Below, piece after piece: positions 51,201 to 61,980 of a stretch of DNA of 64,000 bases. The DNA comes from Rallus limicola (lineage: Eukaryota; Chordata; Aves; Gruiformes; Rallidae), in NCBI GenBank assembly GCA_022605955.1, contig JAKCOZ010000008.1, positions 8,806,001 to 8,870,000 of the forward strand. Direction: 5' to 3'. The position numbers and the translations under genes were made by a program. The notes under the pieces are model-generated. The model had not been told where the DNA came from. It did not search any database and saw only the letters and a program-made list of their open reading frames with translations. The number at the start of each line of letters is the position of its first letter. The stretch's first letter is position 1.

Positions 51201-54200
51201 ACCTAATCCTCTAAAATCTTGTGTGAGAGCTAAATGAATCGTGAACTGCCTCAAATATCCTAGCATTCTTCTGCAAATGGACTACGTAGATCATCTGCGT
51301 GACACAAAGTGTTCAGTATTCTCAGATAGTGTATGGAGACAGATAGATGCTGGCAGGACATTTATCCATACAAGTGATGTCAGGATCCTGCCCTGGTCTG
51401 TTTTCTTGGCCAGAAAAAGCCAGACACATTACAAGTTAAAGTGCTTGGTTGTGAAGAGAGACAGCCTTTCCTCTGCAGTACTTTGCAATCCCCCACAAAA
51501 ATGGCAGCTGGTAAATGTAATGATATCAGTATGGCCACATGGCCTTTTTATCCATCACCAGAGGCAGATAACCACACAAGGAAACCAAAGCTATGTCCAT
51601 TAATGTATCTGGGCATGGAGCCAACAGAACACAGATCCACAAATTTAGAGGAATCCAGGTGAACTTGACACTGGTCTAGCTTGACCTTTTCAATAACAAA
51701 GAGAATCTGAGACATTGCTGCAAGCTGGCATAGTAACAGCCCTAATTAATTTTCTTTGTACATGCCTACCCCTCTTGCCAATAAGCATATTTAGTGTCAT
51801 CTTGCTGTTTACCACTGGTCTTCATCTGGCTTGAGGGGGCCTATTCCATTTTGCCCAGCAGAGCCACCCCAGCTAACTCAAGGCTTTGTACATAGCCAGG
51901 AAACTCCACCAGCACACACACTACCTCCGCATCCACCTATTTTCCAGCTCTTCCTTTACAGGCAGCCATCATAACCAAAGTGAAGCAAGAAGGAAGCACG
52001 ACCAACGGTGGCTTTGAGTGAATCATGTGAATCTGTGGAGAAAAAGGCTGCCTGTGTCAGGCTAAGTGTTGGTGGCTATGCATGGAAATGATGGAAAAAC
52101 TAATTTCTGTGAGAAGGAAGGAAGCCTGCAGAATACTGAGTTCAAGGCTTGCACAGAGCATTTCAATAATGCATCTGATAGCTCTCCATTTTCTTTCTAC
52201 GTTAGGAGGTATGCTTCAAAATTTACAGCTTCACTTGAATGAGTCTATGAAGTAAGAGAATTCAAACAACATTCTGGCCCATATGAAACAAAGGGGATGG
52301 AGGAGGAAACAGGGTGAAGAACAACATTATAAAACTTCTGCTATTTCTGAAACTGCTTGGTAACATCTGCTTGTGGTACCCTTGCTGTTCACAGGGGTAA
52401 AGGGAACATATTAAAGCAGAGAGATGCATGCAGAGGCAGGCAGGGTAAATCAGGATGTAGCACTGGAAAGCAGTGGAAATTGGAGACAACACAAGAACAA
52501 TTTCAAATCTCAACAGAAATGGAAATAGTGTTAATTTACTGGTAAATAGTCTGCAGAAATGGAAGATCCAGAAGAGGGAGAGGCAAAAAGGAAAAGCTAC
52601 CATAAATGGGCTGAAGCATCTGCCACAATTACTGAATACCAGTATAAATGTCAAAGGGATTTTTTTCCTCCCTTGCAGGACAGAATCTCAGCACCACCTC
52701 CCACAGCTGTGTTGTAAAAGGATCAAACAGCACAGCTCTTCCCTATCTGAAACGATAGGGAACTTCCAGAAAACAACTGCAGCAATGAAATATTTTACAC
52801 ACACTGCAACCCAACATTTTTATAATGATCCTAAATACTTTTGGTGTTAAAAGAGTTCCTTGTCAGTTCCTGCCTGTGTACAGCCTCATAACAGCTCACA
52901 AATTGTCTTATCTGCTATTCCTTTTGTGTGAGTGGTGCTCCATTTCCTGGGAAGGCTGCAAAAACAGCCTCATACCATTTATTTTGTTTTCTTCCTTAAA
53001 ATGCTATATATTCATAACTCATTGTTCTTAGCACACCATTATCTACCTTGGTTCACGTGCAAATTGATGTAATTGTATTAATACATAGCTGGAAGAGCAA
53101 ACTATCTTGAAAAATGCCTGATGGTGTGAGGTAGTGATTACTTCTAATGACATTTGATAGCATTTCTTAGATTAATATTATAACTTGGCAATCCACAGTG
53201 TTTATTTAAACTTTTTTTTCTCCATACACCTTCTATTTTGGTTATGACATGACTGTAAGAATGCCTGACTTTCTATCTCAGAATAAAAATAACTCCAATT
53301 TCTTTTAATCCATCATTTTCAATGTTTTCAGGTTTTGTGCAGTTCAGACTGAAACCCAGCTACAATCAAAAGGATTTCCTTGACAGTGTGAAACTGTCTG
53401 AGAACACAGTCCCAACCTGCCAGTAATGTATGCAGTGTGTAACTCTGGCCTTGCAAATGGTGCAAAGTACACCAGGAATGATATGAATGAGCCCTGATTA
53501 ACACCTGTAAATCCAGTCCCAAAAAGCACACACTGCCTATACAAAGCCTTCATCCAGCTAACCAGCTTTGTAAGCCATCCCTATGAACACTTGGCATCAC
53601 ATACCTAAATACTTGATCCCTCTGGCAAGACTATCTAGAGCAGTTAGGTGAGGAATAACTGATCTCTCAAGGTTCATAAGAATCTCTTTTTGGAGATGTG
53701 TCTTTACCAAAAGCTATTAATGCTGTTAATGACAGAGTGAGAGGATGCTAAATAACCCTGGAGTCTACGCAAAGAACACACAAGGCAACAAAATCTGTCG
53801 CTATTTACATCTGCTTTTAAGACAAGATTGATACAGAACAGCTGACATAAAGAGAAAGGTACAGATGAACAAGTGAGGAGTGTAGGTTCTGACAAGGAGA
53901 TCATCTTTCACCAGAATTTTTATGACACTGGCCAACATCTGGAGAGGGTGAGCCATGGGACACCCTGAGAAAACTGCATTAGCAAGAACATGCTTAATTT
54001 TGAGCTGGGTGGAAGAGGAACATCTTCCTCAGAGAAACTCCACTGTATTCTTACTTGTCTAGAAGACAGCTAAGTCTAATAAACTCAGGGCTCTCCTGTC
54101 AGCGTTTGTTCTCCCACGTCTTTTCTCTTCAGACTAGAACCAGGAAGAACTTAGATAAAGGTTATTGAATTTTGACAAGGCAACAAATTATTCTAGATAA

Positions 54201-55174
54201 ATTTTACTTATGATTAGTAACAACATAGAGGTAGACACCGTCACCTGCCAACTGATAGGCATTGCACAAAATAAGCTTAATAGGAATTACATGACAGATA
54301 CATAGGAGGTGATTATTTTAAAACAATCCCATCGATATTCTCACATATCTTCCTCCTCTTCATGGAATCTACGTTTCATATTTCTGTTTAGCTGATAATT
54401 TTATTTATGAGTTACAAAGCATTTATCTTGAATAGTACAGATGTTTAGTGAAGAGAATGATTAATCTCTTCCTCTCTACTTTCTAAGTAGGACAAAGAGA
54501 TGCCACCAGAAAGTGTATGCTAGGACAGAAACATGTCTTTCATTAAGTTGTTGCTTCCCAGATAATAACTACCCATTAAGAGAAAAATTTTGAAAGATTG
54601 CTGCCAAGAGAACTCACACAGAGTGATGCTCTTTAAAGTGACTGTATCCCAGTGACTCTTACCACTTGTTTCTTTGTCTCTCACCAAAAGTCACAGTGCA
54701 TACAAAAGACACGTTCCTTTTGAAAACCAGTGACACAGCCTCATTGCCTTGCATATGTGGGAAGTCTGAATGGGTTTCATGAATGAACCACATAAACACT
54801 TCTACTGACTTCAGAACGTGTAAGAGAAAGTTGTGGGTTGGAAAGACTGAACGAAAGTGTTCACCCTAGGGGAGGAAGCATACCTAAAATAATATGGATT
54901 TCATTGACATTATATACCATAATTAGGAAATACATAACAACATCTGGAAAAAGCATAACATCATTAGAATTTTTAAAAAAACCTTGATTTTTGAGATTTT
55001 AACCTCAAAATTGTATTAATTTCCTATAGTTTGCAGACTATTCTAACTGAATTCCAAGTATGTGCTCTATTATGTAGCTTATGAATTTCATTACCATGCA
55101 GTATGTTTGCTGACACATAACCAAAGTGAAGTTGCTTAAATTAAGCATCTGTTACATTCAACCCCAGTTTTAGT

Positions 55175-55193
55175 TATATATATATATATATAT
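55175..55193. repeat. (TA)n microsatellite
   Basis: An uninterrupted TA repeat of about nine units, the longest dinucleotide run in the window. Confidence 0.95.
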
Positions 55194-56283
55194 CATCAAT
55201 TGTGTGGTTTTATAGGAAAAACTGAACAGGTAGAAATTCTGGCAAAGTTTTCAAGACTGACAAAGAAATGATCATACATATTTGCAATAATGTATATGGC
55301 TGTAGTTCTCTCTGTGGTGGTGCACTTCAACTATGCCATTAATAGGATCACAAATTTGCATGTTGAATAAAAGTTGCCTGTCTTCTGTCCTTGCTGTTTT
55401 ACATGTGACAGGTTTGTCGCTCCATCCCCACCTCATTTTTCACTTGGAGGAAGGCAATGACATAAAGAACCCCAGGGACATTAGAATGCTTCATAAAAAT
55501 GATTAGAGCATTCAGCCTCTTCATTTAAAGCAAGTACCATATTGATGCCAACATCTGCTTTGGGCTGTGATGTGGCCCTTAAACAAACCACACCATACTG
55601 AATGGAGTCCTGTTGGGGCTGCATATTTGGCAGCTACAAACATGGCATCTCATACTTACTGTCAGTTGTGCTGTTATGCTGGTATTCAAATGGATTCCTT
55701 TAGGAAAGAAATGTTATTCTCCTGGAGCCTGAGTTCTCAGAAGTGAGTCTGTACCATGCAAACTGTATTTCCATGAGGCGGGCTCTGCACATGGGGATGT
55801 GCAGTTCATTTGAGCCAGCAAATTCATAGCAGCAGTACACAGACTCCCTAAGTGGTAATAATGCAAAGATCACCTAAACACCACCACTTTAAAGTCTGTA
55901 TCTGTACTGTTTCTACATAGGAAGGTGAAAGTTCAATTACCTTTTACACTTGAAATTCTTTTTTTCCATTAAACATCTCTTTCTCAAGAACAGTAGAGCA
56001 CCTACAGCTAATTGCTTACCTGTGAAAAAATTAACCATTCATTGAAAATAGTGTCACATTCTTGTGGGGAATGGACTGACCAATAATCAATGGACTGATT
56101 GATGATTTCTAATGTGAAACCGAATGGTACTGAAGGGCACATTAGTATTTTGGCATATTTCTAGCGTAGATAGAGCTGTGTGTGCAGTCTTGGCTATGGA
56201 AATATCCTCTAGATGATTCCCCAAACAATCTTTATGGCTGCAAGAAAAGATACATTCTTTATCTCCTTTAGTAAATGTATTAC

Positions 56284-56514
56284 CTGTTGAACATCCTGCT
56301 GGAAGACACAGAGCTGCAGCCTTTGATGTAGACGGACTTTTCGGTGCTGCCAGATGCTCTCTAGGCGCCGCTGGTGATGCAGGACTTCATGTACCACGTC
56401 CAGAACCTGGTGAACAGCCTTGGAGTAGTTTGCAGTGGCAGTGAGGGATTCAGAATTCCCTGGGCTCAAGGGACGCTGTAGGACATCCAGTAAGGCTTTT
56501 CCATCCTGGCTCAC
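56284..56514 (-). CDS. KALRN: KALRN coding exon (second visible); later helices of the same spectrin-like repeat
   Basis: This 231 bp exon encodes 77 residues, from VSQDGKALLDVLQ through NYSKAVHQVLDVVHEVLHHQ to CVFQQDVQQ. Its first codon follows directly on the GAG that ends the 61846-61977 exon, giving TEVSQDG across the junction. The acceptor is TTTCTTCACTCAG and the donor GTAATAC, and both ends are phase 0. The residues cover the second and third helices of the repeat. The helix with ESIWQHRKVRLHQ runs on without a break into the next repeat, as spectrin repeats do. Together with the preceding exon it makes a unit of 121 residues, slightly over the usual 105-110. In kalirin the spectrin region is known for protein partners and for scaffolding or autoregulation rather than catalysis. 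Charged residues are abundant, as expected for an amphipathic helical bundle. TRIO is the only realistic alternative; HQVLDVVHE and RPLSPGNSES favour kalirin from memory. Confidence 0.97.
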
Positions 56515-59500
56515 CTGAGTGAAGAAACAGGTCTACTTCACTGTACTGTTACCTAAAACACCCAGTAGGTAACTGAGAACAGTTTAGATGGTTCTTTTCC
56601 TCTGTGTGTTTTCCTTATTCTAGTCAAAAAGGAAGAAAGACTTTATAACATCTCTTTTTGACTTGTACTTACACATTCAGGACTTGCCTTTGCTTCCTAG
56701 TGGGCCTGCTGTGCCACTCAGCAGGAGCACAGATACTGCACTGCTGGGGCTGCACATACAGAGATCCCAAGACCATATTACGTTCTGACACTTGGGCACT
56801 GAAAATTCCTGACATATACTAGTTGATGACAGGTGGCATTTGCAATAGCAGGCCTATTTTTGCGAGGAGGTGGCATTTTAAGAAAAACCACAGATGGCAG
56901 TCATTCATATTCTGTACGATAAGGGTGAGTCCTTTCTTCCTAGGATTACTAAGTAGGTATATATATATGCTGAGAAGCGTCACATTCTGATTCTCTATTT
57001 CATTCAGTGGCAGTGAAAAATAAATTAGAATATCATAGTGATTCTTCTGCATGAACAGCTCAGAAGGCCCTATAGTCTCCATTTGCAATGAGCTACAAAG
57101 TTTGTTGGCAAATGCAATGTCCTTTGCACACATGTAACTGTTTTTGAGCATACTAAAACACATTTGCAGATGCAAAGGCATTTGGGCATTAAAAAAAAAA
57201 CCCAGAATGCCAGATTTTTTAACACCAGATTTTTTCCTGGAACATTCCTGGAGCATTTTCATATTGCAGGGGCAAAATGAAAAATGGAGCTATAAAACCC
57301 AAACTGCTATTAACAAGCATGTGCATGCGATGGTTCTCTAAAAATGGCTATCTGAAATATTTTTAAGTTGCAGATTGCAAAGTTAAAATATTTTGTTCAG
57401 CAGAAATGGTAATTGAGGATACTATGGGCATCCTCCTCCTCTTCCCAGCCCACTTTTCTCTTTTCTCTTTGAAACAAACTGCAGGGAAAATGACAAAGAT
57501 TTGCTGGGAAGTGGTTTTATTTCTATACAGTCACAATCACCAACCTTGCCAGAGAATGGCTTCCTGAACATTTTTCATCCAGCTTAAATTCTGAACATTA
57601 TCAGCTGAAGTTAAAACACATCTCGAGGATTTCCAAGCCTCATTTATTTCTGTATTTCTGTATTATTGTTCAAATCTAACAAATATCCTTTAATAACCAA
57701 ACCTGTGCCTTTTGGCAAGCAAGGCCACATCCCAGCCTGTTCTAGCAGTTTATGTCTGGTGCATTTTCAGAGAAATCAAGAGAGCCTTTGAGATTGATAC
57801 TAGCAAAAATGGGAGTCAAATCTCATCATATTTATGGCTGTTAGGTGGGCTTAGGTAGGTCCTTAGAGATTTTTTTTTTTTAATATTCAGGGCAATTTAG
57901 AATTAGATCAGGAAATAACCAAAGAGTCCATAGGGACTGGCTTTCCATACTCAAATTCAGTTGCTGCTGAAGACCATCTGGAACAATTTGCACGTGCTAG
58001 AGCCTGCTAGGGTCACAGAGGGAATGACTGTAGTTGCAAACAGTCATGGATAGTGGTGATAGAAGGAGGATTTTCGGAGGAAACTCTGAGGCAGAGGTGT
58101 TACCTTGGCAACATTATGGAGCTGGCAATAGCTGCTAGGCAGGAAGAAGCAGCTTCTAGACAAGGAAGGAGATAAGGCACACTATTTTATCTGTGGGAAG
58201 ATAATCAGCAACAATTTAATCACTGGGAACAGGAAACCAAGGCTATGAAGACACTTGGGAACAGCCTATTACACCAGAAACTCACTCTGAACTGGCTAAA
58301 TTCACCATGTGAATTCAGTATGTTCCTAGTACTGGTCCTTAGTCTTACAGTTGATCTGAATCTGTCCCTGGGTGGTCTAACAATGCTTTTGCTTATAGAA
58401 ATCACAGCAGGACCAGCACTAACAATAAAGGTTCAAAGGTTTACCAGGAAGAGATATGTGATTACACAGACAATATGAGAGACATGCTTCACTTGGGACA
58501 ACGCTCCCAAAAACCTTGTGCCATAATACAGACCTACTCACACCTACACCACCTCCCAAGTGCAGGCCCTGCATGTCAGGGTTTTGCCTCTCAAAGGTAT
58601 AATCCTGCAATTCTTGAGGGGTCTGATACTTGGGTGAAATTCTGTGCACTAATCATGACTAATCAAAACACCAGACTAAATTCAGTCTTCTTACAAAAAA
58701 GGGCTCTTCCAGAGCTGACCAGTGGGTGAATACACTCAACAAGGCCTTTAGAATAAAAAGTCTTGGTGCCAGGAGCAGTGCAGAGCGAGAAGACTGTTTC
58801 AAAGGCAACATTTTATATGCCCCTGCTTCATGTGAAGCTGAGACAAGACAATGTTCTCCCAGATTTCTGGCATGAGGTAAAGAGCAAATCCACTTCAGCA
58901 TTCTCTCTTACTCCACTTTCCTCTATAGGATTTAGGCTTTTATCTGTTGCACAATAATTTGTTTTTGTTATCTATCTAAAAAGCCTCAGATGTTACAAAT
59001 TACGATGTTTTTCCTGGTGGGGATACAGTTCCAGTTACGGTCTGCGCAACCAGAGAGAAATGCCAGACTTAAAGTACTTCTGTTGTCCTGCTAAAAATCA
59101 TTAACACAAATGAAAGGCTATTAGAAAGTGTTCTCCTGCTCTCCAATTTACGTGCTTGTCAGATCAGCTGGACTAAATACATGGCAAGCAGCACAGTGAC
59201 AGTCAGGTAAACAGTGGTGCTCAGAATTTGCAGAAGTTATGTATGTTTTCCAGGATTTCTGCAGCTCTGAAATTCTTTGGCTAAAAAAGTTTATTTTCTG
59301 AAAGTACTTTTCTTGTGAATATTACTGCATTCCCAATCAATAGGCACAGAAGTTTTGTGCTCTCAAAGTTCTCCATTTAACAGATTTCAGAAAGGAAGGG
59401 AACAATTTCACAAATGGAGAAGCTACCTACTGTGCCCTTTCAGTCATTTGAATGTTCTCCTTATAACTGCAAAAATCACCAAATCGCCTTTCATGTGACT

Positions 59501-60685
59501 CTCTGAATTTTTCAAGGATTGTGCAAGGAAACAAGCATCAGCAACCCAGCTTAGTGGTACCACTTCACTTACATATCAGGACATATTTTTAAGAAGCACT
59601 GCAAAAGTGTTAAACTGACTGGACCTGCACTCAGTGTGACTTGCAGTCCCAGTGAGGTGTAAATGCCAGTGCTTCATTTGTCAAAGTGAATGTGACTGTT
59701 TTTCACTTCTTTTGAAAAGTAAAGAATTGCTGCCGGACTTCCTAGGAAGGTCTAACTCACTACCTGTCAAAACACACATACTCTCCTGTCTTATGGTGAT
59801 ATTCCTGCAGTCATGGTAGAAGGGCTGGGATGGGCAGTACACAAATACTTGTATAAGATGGTATATGACCTTGGGTGAACCAAAAACTAGATTTTCTTGT
59901 GCTAGTGGAATAATCTCCATGGCTGTTGTATAAATAGCTAAAGGAATAAGTTAAAATCTGTATATATTCTATATAGTGGGTCAGAAAGACCTTCAAAGTC
60001 TTGTAGGTTCCCAAACTAATGGTGCCATCTGCGAAAGAGTTATAATTTGCACTAGGAATAAAAATTGGTCTTTAGACCGAATATATCACGCCTCTGGGAA
60101 CAGACGGGAAAGTGCAGTTAATCAAGTCACACTGAGCAAGATGCTGTTACTGTCAACCAGGCTCAAGCCTGCCTGAAGAAAACCTTTCTCTCTCCCTCCT
60201 TGCCTTTACCAAATTAGGACAGTCTTCAGTAGGAGTGTCCCACATTTGTCTCGTGCCGCTCACCCACTAGACACACTGGTGGAGCCACATAAACACACCC
60301 TGGCTAGAGATATCTGGAGGAATTCTTTTTGCAAGAGGGGAATCTGTCATAGGCATACATCTCAAGTGCATCTTCTCCAGCACTGTTGTACCCAAAGTAA
60401 AAGCAAATGCAACATTTGACCCTCAGAAGAAGGGCTATTCTGCCAGCAGCTCAGCCTAGCACAGGAGAGGATTGCTTAGTTGTGGATTGTATGTCAGGCC
60501 CATGATCTCTGCCACTATTTTTGAGCTTCATTCTAGTGCAATAAAGGAAAGAAGGTAAGCAATTATGGCTACAACTATGTCAGGATGAAAAAGAGATTCT
60601 CCCTAAGATTCTTTGGGCATCACTTTGTAGGTTCCTGCAGTGAACCTGAACTGCTTTGTTATACTCTGTAAAAGAATAGGCCCAT

Positions 60686-60729
60686 ATATCCTATTAAATG
60701 TTAATTAATATCCTATTACATGTCCATAT
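60686..60729. repeat. Two-copy 22 bp imperfect tandem repeat
   Basis: ATATCCTATTA occurs at 60686-60696 and again at 60708-60718, 22 bases apart, with similar AT-rich sequence following each copy. Confidence 0.75.
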
Positions 60730-60915
60730 TAAATACTTATTCCAAGGACCATTCATTCTATTCCAAATCGCTTCCAATTATAGAAATAGGAGCAGAGATA
60801 TTCAATGACTCTGCAGGAAAAGAAAAAGCTGCAATTTTCATCCCACCAGAGAGAGCTCTGAGGGAAGAAACATTCTTTTATGTGGGCAAGAGGCATTATC
60901 TAGATTGGAGAAGTA

Positions 60916-60985
60916 AGCATGTGTATAGGAGGCAGGACTCCTAAATCTAATCCAGGCTTTTCAGCTCACCATGTAGCTGTGGGAA
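60916..60985 (+). mobile_element. Possible MIR-like SINE relic (core)
   Basis: AGGCAGGACTCCTAAATCTA then ATCCAGGCTTTTCAGCTCAC and CATGTAGCTGTGGG resemble a core MIR segment of the form CAGGACTCCTGGGTTCTAAT, CCCGGCTCTGCCAC and GCTGTGTGA. It is short and diverged. Confidence 0.45.
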
Positions 60986-61845
60986 AAAAGGAAGAATGTT
61001 TCAGAAATAACAGGTTGTATCCTTCCTGGAAATTCTACATACTGTTTAAAAATGTATTTTTTAGTAGATTAATACAGCAATGTTTTAAACAGCTGTGTCT
61101 GCAATATGTTATAGCTTTCTGAGGAAGCATCAGCAACAGCTATATGCATGTTGGTAGTTGCTTTTGATAACAAGTTTTAAAAGAATTGTCATTTCACAAA
61201 AACTAAGATTGGGGCTGATAAAGCTTCAAACATTATTTTTTATATTTAATCTCAATTTAACTTATTTTTAGAAATAATTTTAAATGCGATAAAAAATCCT
61301 TTAGTTTCACCTGAATAGGCACTTGTACAAATTTCACAGTTGCAACTAGAGGTCAACAGGACTGTTCTGTGTTTGCTCACACAACCCACTACCGCTCCTG
61401 AAAAGACTTGAGTATGGAATAAGGAATTGCCTTGTATGTTTAAAACCCAGATTTCCTCATGCTGACTAACTTACAGGTGTTCAGAAAATATATCTAACAT
61501 TCCTTGCATTCATCCTCAGGGTACACTGTGTGTACAAGAGTGCCTACTACTAAAACTAGATTAGCAAATCCTTTTTGATTTTATACTATAGTTTCTTCCA
61601 AAAATGCAATGACAAGAGCAAGGGCTGAGCACTCTCCTCCAGCCCAGCCTGCAAAACCCTCCAAGGAGCAAAATGCTTTGATGTCCAGAAAGACATTCAG
61701 GCACAGCACAGTATACTACAGGGAAATGAAAAATACAACTAAACCCAAGCATTCAGGTGATCTGTAGATTACTTTCAACATGCCTGAGTCCTGGAGACAC
61801 GCATAGCAGATAAAGTACTCGCATGCTTCTCTGGGAAGCACATAC

Positions 61846-61977
61846 CTCTGTGTAGGCCTGTGTTACTTGTTCATACAGGGTCTGATGATGATGGATGGCC
61901 AGTTCCAGGTCTTGCATTTCTGACGGGAGGCCTCCTTCACTGCACATTTTGCACCAGGCATCCACACCTGAAAGGAA
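61846..61977 (-). CDS. KALRN: KALRN coding exon (first of four visible); first helix of a spectrin-like repeat
   Basis: Kalirin is a large neuronal Rho GEF: a SEC14-like lipid-binding domain, a run of spectrin-like repeats, then one or two DH-PH units acting on Rac1/RhoG and RhoA. This exon encodes 44 residues (132 bp) beginning FLSGVDAWCKMCSEGG and ending with QVTQAYTE. It forms the first helix and following turn of a spectrin repeat, with the characteristic Trp in VDAW. Intron sequence ending GGAATTGTTTCAG precedes it and GTATGTGC follows, so both borders are canonical and both phases are 0. I took the outer AG (61978-61979) as the acceptor because it keeps FLSG in frame, which belongs to kalirin as I remember it. 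A second AG ten bases inside is out of frame. The residues GGLPSEMQDLELAIHHH point to kalirin rather than TRIO, which I recall as differing there. No family search was run. Confidence 0.95.
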
Positions 61978-61980
61978 CTG
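61968..61980 (-). promoter_or_regulatory. KALRN: Tandem 3' splice sites at the first visible KALRN exon
   Basis: On the minus strand the sequence reads TTTCAG TTCCTTTCAG GTGTGG, so two CAG acceptors stand ten bases apart. The outer one (AG at 61979-61978) preserves the kalirin frame. The inner one (AG at 61969-61968) also has a pyrimidine-rich lead-in but shifts the frame and meets a TAA at 61865-61863 within the exon. The existence of both sites is visible in the sequence; use of the inner one is not known. Confidence 0.6.

Larger units (their letters stand above)
31410..56283 (-). other. KALRN: KALRN intron of 24,874 bp between the second and third visible exons
   Basis: The largest intron in the window, from the GTAATAC donor of the 56284-56514 exon to the TCTGCCAG acceptor of the 31287-31409 exon. 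It contains CR1 fragments at 32963-33288 and 44161-44308, MIR-like relics near 39676-39775, 43941-44060, 47449-47560 and possibly 48100-48180, TA-rich microsatellites (31662-31674, 34599-34612, 55175-55193), an A18 run inside a small tandem duplication (50361-50407) and a C9 run (47152-47160). I found no nested gene. The remainder is unique AT-rich intron. Confidence 0.9.
56515..61845 (-). other. KALRN: KALRN intron of 5,331 bp between the first and second visible exons
   Basis: Bounded by the GTATGTGC donor of the 61846-61977 exon and the TTTCTTCACTCAG acceptor of the 56284-56514 exon. Inside are a T12 run (57870-57881), a short TA repeat (56958-56968), a two-copy 22 bp tandem repeat (60686-60729) and a MIR-like relic (about 60916-60985). 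A minus-strand open frame of 147 codons at 56819-57262 has no recognisable domain and no sensible splice context. Nothing else stands out. Confidence 0.9.

Noticed and set aside
52262..52654. Minus-strand frame of 130 codons, hydrophobic, membrane-like
   Set aside because: The hydrophobicity comes from reading an A/G-rich plus strand in reverse; no signal of a real gene.
52655..52690. Strong-looking plus-strand acceptor (TTTTTTTCCTCCCTTGCAGG)
   Set aside because: It is on the strand opposite to KALRN and no plus-strand gene with matching exons was found.
56819..57262. Minus-strand open frame of 147 codons in a KALRN intron
   Set aside because: No similarity to kalirin or any family I know; contains the translation of a TA repeat; no acceptor or donor fitting phase 0.
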